A stretch of 64,000 nt of DNA from assembly GCF_000722875.1 (NCBI RefSeq), contig NZ_JFHR01000019.1, forward strand, positions 1 through 64,000, given 5' to 3'. The notes beneath the pieces are model-generated. The model ran no database searches and was not told where the DNA came from. It worked only from the letters and a program-made list of their open reading frames with translations. Within the stretch, counting starts at the first letter, position 1. Each line of letters opens with the position of its first letter. Position numbers and translations under genes: made by a program. Below are positions 56,739 through 64,000 of this stretch, one piece after another. The stretch comes from Sphingobium chlorophenolicum. GTDB lineage: Bacteria > Pseudomonadota > Alphaproteobacteria > Sphingomonadales > Sphingomonadaceae.

Positions 56739-57947
56739 TCAGAGCTCCAGAAGGGCTTTGGTGATGATCTCGCGCTGGACCTCGTTGGAGCCGCCGTAGA
56801 TCGAGAGCTTGCGATTGTTGAAATAATGGGCCGACGCGGGCGCGGCATATTCGGGGCCGATGGGTTCGCCGTTGAACCCTTCGTCCAGCGCCTCCGACAC
56901 GAAGGGCTGCGCATAGGGGCCGAGTGCGCGGCGGGCGAGGCTGGTGATTTCCTGCCGGATTTCGGTGCCCCGTATCTTGAGCATGGCGGTGAGTTCCATC
57001 GCCGCCATGCCTTCGCCCGCGCTGGCCAGCACGCGCAGGTTGGTGGTCTTCATATTTTCCAGGTCGATTTCCACCCTGGCGAGGCGGGCGGCGAACAGCG
57101 GGTCTTCCGCCAGCGGCCTGCCATTCTTGCGCTGGCTTTGCGCGATCTGCTTCAGATGGGCGAACGCCGCCATCGACGCGCCCACGCCCGCGATGTTGGT
57201 CCGTTCGTAGGTCAGCAGATATTTGGCGTAGGTCCAGCCCTTATTCTCCTCGCCCACCAGATTTTCGGCGGGAACGCGGACGTCGGTGAAGAAGACTTCG
57301 TTCACCTCATGCTCGCCGTCGAGCAGGATGATGGGGCGAACTTCCACGCCGGGCGTCTTCATGTCGATCAGCAGGAAGGATATGCCCTCCTGCTTCTTCC
57401 CCTCGGTCGAGGTGCGGACGAGGCAGAAGATCATGTCGGCATATTGGCCCAGCGTCGTCCAGGTCTTTTGCCCGTTGACGATATAATGGTCGCCGTCGGC
57501 ATCCGTGCCGCGCACCGCGCTGGTCTTGAGGCTGGCAAGGTCCGACCCCGCGCCCGGTTCCGAATAGCCCTGGCACCACCAGTCGGTGCCGTCCAGAATG
57601 CGCGGAAGATAATGGCGCTTCTGCGCTTCGGAGCCATATTTGATAAGCACCGGCCCCAGCATGGACAGGCCGAAGGGGACGAGGCGCGGGGCATGCGCCA
57701 GGGCGGTTTCGACGTCGAAGATATGGGCCTGGGCCACGCTCCAGCCCGTTCCGCCATATTCTTTGGGCCAATGGGTCGCCAGCCAGCCGCGTTCGTGCAG
57801 GATGGCGTGCCATTCCTCGGCATCCTGCTTGGTCAGGCGCTTGCCGGTGCGCACCTTTCCGGAGATGCGGCTGGGCAATTTCTCCTTGAGGAACTGGCGC
57901 ACCTCAGCGCGAAAAGCCTCTTCCTCCGGCGTGAAGCGAAGATCCAT
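56739..57947 (-). CDS. Acyl-CoA dehydrogenase, PimC-like large-subunit type
   Basis: The 402-residue protein (MDLRFTPEEEAFRAEVRQFLKEKLP) resembles the large subunit of pimeloyl-CoA dehydrogenase. It shows QGYSEPGAGSDLASLKTSA and KTWTTLGQYADMIFCLVRT for FAD/substrate binding and the C-terminal YGGSNEVQREIITKAL. It probably pairs with the 369-residue protein encoded next. The start overlaps the thioesterase stop. The first desaturation of a chain or ring-derived acyl-CoA is the likely step. Confidence 0.93.
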   Translation of the reverse strand: MDLRFTPEEEAFRAEVRQFLKEKLPSRISGKVRTGKRLTKQDAEEWHAILHERGWLATHWPKEYGGTGWSVAQAHIFDVETALAHAPRLVPFGLSMLGPVLIKYGSEAQKRHYLPRILDGTDWWCQGYSEPGAGSDLASLKTSAVRGTDADGDHYIVNGQKTWTTLGQYADMIFCLVRTSTEGKKQEGISFLLIDMKTPGVEVRPIILLDGEHEVNEVFFTDVRVPAENLVGEENKGWTYAKYLLTYERTNIAGVGASMAAFAHLKQIAQSQRKNGRPLAEDPLFAARLARVEIDLENMKTTNLRVLASAGEGMAAMELTAMLKIRGTEIRQEITSLARRALGPYAQPFVSEALDEGFNGEPIGPEYAAPASAHYFNNRKLSIYGGSNEVQREIITKALLEL

Positions 57948-58378
57948 CAGATTTGCCTTTCAAGGATGGCGCGCCATTCAGGCGGCAGAGGGGCGGGACG
58001 CCGGTTCTGGCGATCCACATAGACATGCGTGAAATGGCCTTCGGCGGCCGCGTCCGGCATGTCCTTCCCGAACACGCCGAGATGATAGGTGACGCTGGAC
58101 GATCCGATCTTCGCGACCGTCAGGCCGATTTCCACTGGCTGCGGAAAGGCGAGGGGGGCGGCGTAGCGGCAGCCGGTCTCGACCACCAGCCCGATCGGAT
58201 CGCCCGATATGACGTCCAGCAGCCCCGCCTCCACCAGCCAGGCGTTCACCGCCGTGTCGAACCAGGCATAATAGACGGTGTTGTTGACATGGCCGTAGAC
58301 GTCATTGTCATGCCAGCGCGTGGTGATCGGCGTCCAGTGCCGGTAGGCGGCGCGGGGCCGGGGCGGCGTCCGGCTCAT
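57947..58378 (-). CDS. 4HBT-family hotdog thioesterase
   Basis: The 143-residue protein has the motif TRWHDNDVYGHVNNTVYYAWFDTAVN, in which the Asp and Asn match 4-hydroxybenzoyl-CoA-thioesterase-type acyl-CoA hydrolases. It may recycle CoA when pathway intermediates accumulate. It starts at ATG 58378, overlapping the ligase stop as ATGA. Further in-frame sequence upstream is inside the ligase gene and not part of it. Confidence 0.92.
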   Translation of the reverse strand: MSRTPPRPRAAYRHWTPITTRWHDNDVYGHVNNTVYYAWFDTAVNAWLVEAGLLDVISGDPIGLVVETGCRYAAPLAFPQPVEIGLTVAKIGSSSVTYHLGVFGKDMPDAAAEGHFTHVYVDRQNRRPAPLPPEWRAILERQI

Positions 58379-60024
58379 GGCTGCCCCTGGTCGAAGCGGG
58401 CGCGCAGCACCTTCTTGTCGATCTTGCCGACGCTGGTCCTGGGCAACTGGTCGATCAGTTCGTAGCGGTCGAGCTTCGCGTAACGGGTGATCGCGCCCTC
58501 GGCTATTGCCGCCTCCACCGGTCTGTTGACCGCTTCCAGCGTCAGCGCCGTTCCGGGCTGAGCGACGACGACCGCCAGTGGCCTTTCGCCCCATTTGGCG
58601 TCGGGAATGGCGACCACCGCCGCTTCGGCCACGCCGTCGGCGGAGGCGACCAGTTCTTCGAGTTGGATGGAATCGATCCACTCCCCGCCGGATTTGATCA
58701 CGTCCTTCAACCGGTCGCGAATGCGGATTTGCCCCAGCGCGTCTATCGTCGCGATATCCTGGGTGTGCATCCAGCCGCCGCGCCACAGCGCCTTCGACGC
58801 GGCGGTGTCGCCCGTATAGCAGCGCGTCAGCCAGGGCGCGCGCAGCACCAGTTCGCCCCGCGTCGTGCCGTCATGGGGCACGTCGTTCATCTCCTCATCG
58901 ACGATGCGGGCGCTGACCAGCGGCGTCGGGATGCCGGATGCGGTCAGCATCGACAGAATCTCATCCTCGCTGGCGGGCGGCTGCCCGGTGGGGCTGAACG
59001 CCTTCGCGATCATGGGCGCCGTTTCCGACATGCCATATCCCGCCCCGACCTCCATGCCCAACTGTCGCGCCTTGGCGCACAGCGCCCTGGTCAGCGCGGC
59101 GCCGCCAATCGTCATCTTCCAGCCCTTCAGGTCGGCGCCGATCTGCTCCGCCGCCCGCAGGACCATTTCCAGGATGGTCGGGACGCAGTGCGAATAGGTG
59201 ATATGATGGTCCATGCGCAGCCTGCAAATCAACTCAGGCTCGTAACGTCCGGGATAGACCTGCTTCAGTCCCAGCAGCGTGGCCATATAGGGCGCGCCCC
59301 AGGCATGGACGTGGAACATCGGCGTCAACGGCATGTAGACGTCGTCATAACCCATGCTCGGCGCGCCCGTGGACGCGCCGAACGGGGCCACAGCCGCCAG
59401 CGTATGCAGCACAAGCTGGCGGTGGGTGAAGCAGACCCCCTTCGGATTGCCCGTCGTGCCCGTGGTGTAGGATGTCGTCGCGACCGCATTCTCGTCGAAA
59501 TCCTGGAACGGGAAATCGGGTGAGGCCTCGGCCGAAAGCGCTTCATATTCGCCGATGGCCCATTCGGGCAGGGCGCCCGCATCGCCATCCATGATCGCGA
59601 TCACCGCCTTCACATCCGGCAATGTCGGCAGGATCGCCTCGACCATCGGGAAGAAATCGCGATGGACGATCATGATCTCCGCCTTCGCATGTTGCAGCGT
59701 ATAGGCGATCTGCGCGGCTGGCAGGCGGATGTTCACCGTCTGCAAAACGGCGCCGAACATCGGCACCGCGAAATAGGCTTCCAGATAGCGATGGCTGTCC
59801 CAGTCCATCACCGCCACCGTCATGCCCTGCATCGCGCCCGCATTTTCCAGCAGGGAGGCGAGACGCCCGATCCGCTCGACAAATTCGCCGTATCCGTAAC
59901 TCGACTGGTCACGATAGACGATTTGCCGGTCGCCCGTCTTTGCGACCACCCCGTCCAACAGATGGCGGATCGTCAGCGGAAATTCATAAACCTCCGCCAC
60001 CGGTTCAACGAAGCGCAATGCCAT
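58375..60024 (-). CDS. Acyl-CoA ligase (fatty-acyl/AMP-forming)
   Basis: The 549-residue adenylate-forming enzyme has the AMP-binding motif TTSYTTGTTGNPKGVCFTHRQ (split here around residue 195), GYGMSETAPM, and the C-terminal hinge IKSGGEWIDSIQLEE with the later catalytic lysine in RTSVGKIDKKVLR. It activates a carboxylic acid to its CoA thioester and so is the entry enzyme of the operon. The family spans medium to long and branched acids, so the substrate is open. It sits 39 bases after the bifunctional gene. Confidence 0.95.
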   Translation of the reverse strand: MALRFVEPVAEVYEFPLTIRHLLDGVVAKTGDRQIVYRDQSSYGYGEFVERIGRLASLLENAGAMQGMTVAVMDWDSHRYLEAYFAVPMFGAVLQTVNIRLPAAQIAYTLQHAKAEIMIVHRDFFPMVEAILPTLPDVKAVIAIMDGDAGALPEWAIGEYEALSAEASPDFPFQDFDENAVATTSYTTGTTGNPKGVCFTHRQLVLHTLAAVAPFGASTGAPSMGYDDVYMPLTPMFHVHAWGAPYMATLLGLKQVYPGRYEPELICRLRMDHHITYSHCVPTILEMVLRAAEQIGADLKGWKMTIGGAALTRALCAKARQLGMEVGAGYGMSETAPMIAKAFSPTGQPPASEDEILSMLTASGIPTPLVSARIVDEEMNDVPHDGTTRGELVLRAPWLTRCYTGDTAASKALWRGGWMHTQDIATIDALGQIRIRDRLKDVIKSGGEWIDSIQLEELVASADGVAEAAVVAIPDAKWGERPLAVVVAQPGTALTLEAVNRPVEAAIAEGAITRYAKLDRYELIDQLPRTSVGKIDKKVLRARFDQGQP

Positions 60025-60063
60025 GATGGTCCTCTCCCTTTATGATCGGCTCTGTGGCCGGGA

Positions 60064-62106
60064 TCAGGCGTGGGCGTCTCGTTCGAGCGGACGGCCTTCC
60101 TTCGCGCACCGGGCGAGCAGCGGGGAAAGGGTGAATTCCGGCCCCAGCCTGTCGCGATAGCGCTCCAGCGCGTCCACGATCCTGTCGAGCCCGATCAGAT
60201 CGGCCCAGAACATGGGGCCGCCCCTGTGCCTTGGCCAGCCATATCCGTAGTTCCAGACGATGTCGATGTCGGAGGCCCGCTGGGCGATGCCTTCCTCCAA
60301 TATGTGGGCGCCTTCGTTCACCATCACGTAGAGCGTGCGGGTGACGATCTCCTCCTCCGAAATTGCGCGGGGGGAGACGCCTTCGCGGGCGCGGAAATCG
60401 TCGATGATCGCCTGCGCGGCGGGGGACGGCGCGGGGCGGCGGCGTTCGTCATAATCGTAGAAGCCCGCGCCGGTCTTCTGGCCCCAGCGGCCCGCCGCGT
60501 TGAGCGCGTCCCGAACGCTTTCGATGCGGTTGGGATCGCGATGCCAGCCGATGTCGACCCCGGCCAGGTCGATCATCTGAAGCGGCCCCATCGGCATGCC
60601 GAATTCCACGGAGACGCGGTCGACCTGCTCGGCCGTCGCCCCTTCCACCAGCATCGCGATGGCGCCGTTCAGGCGGGGCGACAGCATGCGGTTGCCGATG
60701 AAGCCGTAACAGACGCCCGACACGACCGGCACCTTGCCGATGCGGCGGCCGATGTCCATGCCGGTGGCCAGTACGTCGGGCGCGGTCTTCGCGCCTCGCA
60801 CCACCTCGACCAGCTTCATGACGTTGGCGGGCGAGAAGAAGTGGAGGCCCAGCACATCCTGCGGCCTGCCCGTCGCCGAGGCGATCTCGTCGATGGAGAG
60901 ATAGGAGGTGTTGGAAGCGAGCAGCGCGCCCGGCTTCGCGATGCCGTCGAGGCGCGCGAAGATTTCCTTCTTCACGTCCATATTCTCATAGACCGCCTCG
61001 ATGATGAGGTCGCATTCCTTGAGCGCGTCGAAGTCGAGCGTCGGGCTGAGCAGGCCCATCGCCTTTTCGACCTGCGCCGTCGTCAGGCGGCCCTTGGCGG
61101 CGGTGGCTTCGTAATTTTTCCGGATCAGGCCCGTGCCCTTGTCCAGCGCCTCCTGCGCCATCTCCACGATGGTGACGGGGATGCCCGCCGACAGGAAATT
61201 CATGGAGATGCCGCCGCCCATCGTGCCAGCGCCGATCACGCCGACTTTGGCGATCGGGCGGCGCGCGACATCCTTGGGCAGGCCATCGACCTTGGCGGCG
61301 GCGCGCTCCGCGAAGAAGACGTGGCGCAGCGCCTTGGACTGGTCGCCGTTCATGAGCTGCGTGAACAGGGCGCGTTCCTTGAGCTGGCCCTGGTCTAGCG
61401 GCAGTTCGGTCGCCGCCTTGATCGCTTCGATGCATGCCTTGGGCGCGTCGAGCGCGCCGATCTTGCGCTTGTTGTTCTCGGCGAAGCGTTCGAAGACGTC
61501 GGCCGCGGCCGCTGCGTCCAGATCGCCCGTACGGCGCGGGCCGTCGACGGTGCGGGCGAAGGTGATGGCTTCCGCCGCGAGTTGGTCCTGCGCAGCCAGC
61601 TTGTCCACCAGACCCAGTTCCGCGCCCTTGGCTGCCGGGATGGGAGTGCCCGACACGATCATCTCAAGCGCCGCCTCGACCCCGATGAGGCGCGGAAGCC
61701 GCTGCGTCCCGCCCGCGCCGGGCAGCAGGCCCAGGCTCACTTCCGGCAGGCCGAGCTTCGTTTCCGGCGTCGCGATGCGGTAGTGGCAACCCAGCGCGAC
61801 CTCCAGCCCGCCGCCCAGCGCCATCCCGTGGATCGCGGCGACGACCGGCTTGGCGCTGGCCTCTATCGCGTCCACGACCTGGGGCAGGCCGGGTTCGGCG
61901 AACGGCTTGCCGAATTCGGTGATGTCGGCGCCGCCCGAAAACAGCTTGCCGCCGCCCCGGATCACGATGGCCTTCACCGCCGGATCGGCCTGCGCGCCGG
62001 CGATGGCCTGGGCCAGCCCCTGACGAACGCCGATGCCGAGCGCGTTCACCGGGGGATTGTTCATCACGATTTCAAGCACGTCGCCGTGAAGTTGGGTGTC
62101 GATCAT
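60064..62106 (-). CDS. Bifunctional enoyl-CoA hydratase / 3-hydroxyacyl-CoA dehydrogenase
   Basis: The 680-residue protein fuses an N-terminal crotonase domain ([20 protein letters not shown] and [19 protein letters not shown] with the catalytic glutamates, residues 1-190) to a 3-hydroxyacyl-CoA dehydrogenase (NAD motif [21 protein letters not shown] at about 290, [16 protein letters not shown] with the catalytic His). This FadB/FadJ/PimF layout covers two steps of beta-oxidation. It lies between the SDR and the ligase genes on the same strand. Confidence 0.96.
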   Translation of the reverse strand: MIDTQLHGDVLEIVMNNPPVNALGIGVRQGLAQAIAGAQADPAVKAIVIRGGGKLFSGGADITEFGKPFAEPGLPQVVDAIEASAKPVVAAIHGMALGGGLEVALGCHYRIATPETKLGLPEVSLGLLPGAGGTQRLPRLIGVEAALEMIVSGTPIPAAKGAELGLVDKLAAQDQLAAEAITFARTVDGPRRTGDLDAAAAADVFERFAENNKRKIGALDAPKACIEAIKAATELPLDQGQLKERALFTQLMNGDQSKALRHVFFAERAAAKVDGLPKDVARRPIAKVGVIGAGTMGGGISMNFLSAGIPVTIVEMAQEALDKGTGLIRKNYEATAAKGRLTTAQVEKAMGLLSPTLDFDALKECDLIIEAVYENMDVKKEIFARLDGIAKPGALLASNTSYLSIDEIASATGRPQDVLGLHFFSPANVMKLVEVVRGAKTAPDVLATGMDIGRRIGKVPVVSGVCYGFIGNRMLSPRLNGAIAMLVEGATAEQVDRVSVEFGMPMGPLQMIDLAGVDIGWHRDPNRIESVRDALNAAGRWGQKTGAGFYDYDERRRPAPSPAAQAIIDDFRAREGVSPRAISEEEIVTRTLYVMVNEGAHILEEGIAQRASDIDIVWNYGYGWPRHRGGPMFWADLIGLDRIVDALERYRDRLGPEFTLSPLLARCAKEGRPLERDAHA

Positions 62107-62216
62107 GGAAGCCTCTTGTCAGAATGTCGTATCGCGGGGCGTGTACCCGGCTGGAAAGCGAAGGGGTGACGGGCGGTCATCCCCGACCGGCGTGAGGCCG
62201 GGAAAACGGGTATTCG

Positions 62217-62993
62217 TCAAAGGCCGCCCTTGATGGTGGAGCCGCCGTCGACCACCAGCCCCTGGCCGGTCATATAGGCCGATGCCCTGGACGCGAGGAA
62301 AACGGCGGTGCCTGCGATCTCCTCCGGCTCCCCGATGCGGCCGAGCGGCGTCGCCCGTTGCAGCGCCGCCTCCGCCTTCGGGTCTTCCCAGAGGGCGCGG
62401 GCGAAATCGGTGCGGATGACGCCCGGCGCGATGGCGTTGATGCGGACATTATGGGGGCCGAATTCGATGGCGAGGTTGCGCACGAGCTGGAAGTCGGCCG
62501 CCTTGGAAACATTATAAGCGCCGATCACGTCCGAACCGATCAGCCCGCCAATGGAGGAGATGATGATGATCGCGCCGTCGCGCCGCGCAATCATCTCCGG
62601 CGAGACCATCGATATCAGCCAGTGATTGGCGAGGACATTATTGTCGAATATCTTGCGGAACTGTTCGTCGCTGATCCCCGCCATCGGGCCGTAATAGGGA
62701 TTGGAGGCGGCGTTGCAGACAAGCAGGTCGATCCGGCCCAGCCGTTCCCGCGTCTCCGCGACCATCGCCTCCAGCGCGGCCTTGTCCGAGATGCTGGCAG
62801 CTATGGCGATCGCCCGTTCCTCCCCATGGGTGGCGTTGATGGCGTCGGCGACCTCCTGACAGGCCGCCTGCTTGCGGCTGGAGATCACGACGCGCGCCCC
62901 GGCCGCCGCATAGGCCTCCGCAATGGCGCGACCGATGCCGCGTGAAGAGCCGGTGACGATGGCGACCTTACCGGTCAGATCGAACAGGTTCAT
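62217..62993 (-). CDS. Short-chain dehydrogenase/reductase
   Basis: The 258-residue classical SDR has the cofactor motif TGSSRGIGRAIAEAYA (14-29), the NNAS-like CNAASNP, catalytic Ser in ISSIGG and the YxxxK pair in GAYNVSKAAD. It ends with VDGGSTIKGGL, typical of the C-terminal branch. The arginine pair after the glycine motif suggests NADP(H) preference, but this is uncertain. It is the first recognisable gene of the catabolic operon and could oxidise or reduce a hydroxy/keto intermediate. It starts at ATG 62993 behind AGGAGA. Confidence 0.94.
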   Translation of the reverse strand: MNLFDLTGKVAIVTGSSRGIGRAIAEAYAAAGARVVISSRKQAACQEVADAINATHGEERAIAIAASISDKAALEAMVAETRERLGRIDLLVCNAASNPYYGPMAGISDEQFRKIFDNNVLANHWLISMVSPEMIARRDGAIIIISSIGGLIGSDVIGAYNVSKAADFQLVRNLAIEFGPHNVRINAIAPGVIRTDFARALWEDPKAEAALQRATPLGRIGEPEEIAGTAVFLASRASAYMTGQGLVVDGGSTIKGGL

Positions 62994-63034
62994 GCGAATA
63001 TCTTCTCCTGGTGGTGAGGGGGCGCCTGCCTTGC

Positions 63035-63133
63035 CTATTTCGGTCCGGGCGTCGCGGTCGGATGCTTCAGCTTCTCGGTCATGACGCGCCTGCTCCCCCT
63101 GTCCGTCCAGCCCTGGGTCTTGAACATACCCAT
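63035..63133 (-). CDS. Possible 32-residue leader peptide gene
   Basis: On the minus strand an ATG opens a 32-codon frame (MGMFKTQGWTDRGSRR and onward, ending GPK) that stops 41 bases before the SDR start. Third positions are mostly G or C, as in coding sequence here, and GAGG lies eleven bases before the ATG. I recognise no family. It could be a small protein, a leader peptide or chance. The remainder of the 62,994-63,406 gap holds a palindrome at 63177 and nothing else I can name. Confidence 0.3.
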   Translation of the reverse strand: MGMFKTQGWTDRGSRRVMTEKLKHPTATPGPK

Positions 63134-63176
63134 GATTCGAAAACCTCGATTTCAATCCCTCATATCGCCGCCAATG

Positions 63177-63192
63177 TCCACAATTAAGTGGA
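63177..63192. promoter_or_regulatory. 16-bp palindrome upstream of the catabolic operon
   Basis: TCCAC-AATTAA-GTGGA has perfect five-base inverted arms around an A/T-rich centre. It lies about 185 bases before the SDR start and 44 bases before the small upstream frame. Its size and symmetry suit a TetR-, MarR- or GntR-type operator. No cognate regulator gene is adjacent within the window. Confidence 0.5.
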
Positions 63193-63406
63193 TCGCGGGA
63201 AATATGCGATGGACGATGAGCCGCCGCTCTCTTGACCTGATATTTGAATTCGGCCTTCGCCAGTGGCGGGACGGGTTGCGGCCCGGCGGGGACGGCCGCC
63301 GGTTAAGCCATGAGGATGGCAGGGCCGGGTCGATCCCGAATTGAGGAGTTTACGGCCTGGGCCGCGTCTGGATGTTCATCGCCGGTCGCCCGGCGCATGA
63401 CTGCCG

Positions 63407-63823
63407 TCAGCTACGGCCGTGGATCGAGAATTCCGACATGGTTTGGATGAGCGTTTCGATCCCCTCATCGCCCCTTTCCAGCGTGTCGTTCAATGCCCGT
63501 TCCACGATATCCGACACGAAATGGGATGGCCCCGCATAGGCGAGGGACCAGGTGACGAAGCGCCGATGGGCATATTCGCCCCAGGCGATGGTCCGCACAT
63601 CCTCATGCCGGGAATCCCGCAGGATACTGGCCTTGAGTTCCTCAATCGCGGCGGACGTTCCCTCTATATATTGGGCGAAGCGGCGGCCGGTGAACAGCAG
63701 CGAGCCCGTCACTTGCAGCGAACGGTTGCGGGGGATGGAGACGGCGACGATATCCCGGATGCGCTCTTCGGCGTCGATCGAATCCAACCGGCTAGTGCTG
63801 ATATAGGACCATCGCGCGAGCAT
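63407..63823 (-). CDS. Stand-alone BLUF-domain blue-light sensor
   Basis: The 138-residue protein is a single BLUF domain. The flavin-site residues are in place: Tyr7 (WSYIS), Asn33 (PRNRSLQVTG) and Gln51 (RFAQYIEG), the last two 18 residues apart as in PixD and AppA. Also present are the DSRHEDV and FVTWSLAY segments, although the usual Met after the Trp is not seen. There is no output domain, so it would act through a partner protein. Downstream on the same strand lies the catabolic operon's upstream region; no link is implied. Confidence 0.9.
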   Translation of the reverse strand: MLARWSYISTSRLDSIDAEERIRDIVAVSIPRNRSLQVTGSLLFTGRRFAQYIEGTSAAIEELKASILRDSRHEDVRTIAWGEYAHRRFVTWSLAYAGPSHFVSDIVERALNDTLERGDEGIETLIQTMSEFSIHGRS

Positions 63824-64000
63824 GAAAGCGATGTCGCCGATTGTTGTGCAAAAGTAAAGTTATTCGCAACCAGTAACCCGTAAAGGGCGGGACGCAAGAT
63901 GGGACTGGAAATGCGCCCCGCCCATAGGGTAGGCCGCCTTGATTGGGGGAGCGGCCGCAGACGATATTAGAGAATGATGGTTAATGCGGATATTCGGCCC

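Overview
The window looks like chromosomal DNA of a sphingomonad (order Sphingomonadales, Alphaproteobacteria; a Sphingobium/Novosphingobium-like genome is the best guess). The evidence is uniform high GC, a CcrM-type GANTC methyltransferase, a SUV3-like helicase, CarD, an S9 protein with a long N-terminal extension, a large acyl-CoA catabolic operon, and GC-rich palindromic repeats scattered between genes. There is no prophage, CRISPR array or obvious genomic island. The one mobile element is the first piece of an IS5-like insertion sequence at the left edge.

Left part (1-24,200). A minus-strand F1 ATP synthase operon (atpH-atpA-lysE-like-atpG) is unusual twice: a LysE-family exporter gene sits between atpA and atpG, and the start of an IS transposase follows atpG where atpD is expected. 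Next come a membrane-anchored trypsin-like protease, the Ada alkylation-repair protein, a secreted HExxH/TPR protein, priA with a tiny DUF1289 gene, a DUF2490 protein, a small transaldolase, an ABM-fold protein, the ahpC-ahpF peroxide defence pair and a BetI-like TetR regulator. They are followed by two small envelope proteins and a minus-strand group read as suv3-like helicase > S4 protein > ferredoxin fdxA > carD. An M23 peptidase, a MobA-like nucleotidyltransferase and an ArsR-type repressor complete this part.

Middle (24,200-51,200). ccrM has an upstream region crowded with six of its own recognition sites. It is followed by csbD, a Tat-exported M24 peptidase, an AGCS alanine/glycine symporter diverging from glmM, and a DUF1272-thiD-rnhB-L,D-transpeptidase run. 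Then come rplM-rpsI, ctaA, a GntR regulator, an acyltransferase-3/SGNH O-acyltransferase, folP with a long N-terminal extension, a SAM methyltransferase diverging from comF-grxC-nitrilase-DUF1178, tRNA-Arg(CCT), ccmA-ccmB with a small zincin, a pterin dehydratase, a lipoprotein with a patatin-like phospholipase, an EEP nuclease/phosphatase, radA and cvpA.

Right part (51,200-63,000). One tightly packed minus-strand operon encodes a complete beta-oxidation-like route. In transcription order it reads SDR, bifunctional hydratase/3-hydroxyacyl-CoA dehydrogenase, acyl-CoA ligase, hotdog thioesterase, three acyl-CoA dehydrogenases (two resembling the large and small subunits of PimCD-type enzymes), MaoC hydratase, thiolase and a quinone-oxidoreductase-like MDR. 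Its upstream region carries a 16-bp perfect palindrome. A short BLUF photoreceptor gene ends the window; I see no gene in 63,824-64,000.

Two families of palindromic intergenic repeats recur: family A (paired hairpins of the GTTCCTGC-cttc-GCAGGAAC type) and family B (modular elements built from CCTCCCC hairpins around a GGTGGAGGGG inverted pair). No single gene set in this window can be claimed as a new defence or mobile system. The most interesting signals are the disrupted atp operon with the folded IS leader, the ccrM promoter, the modular repeats and the uncharacterised catabolic operon.
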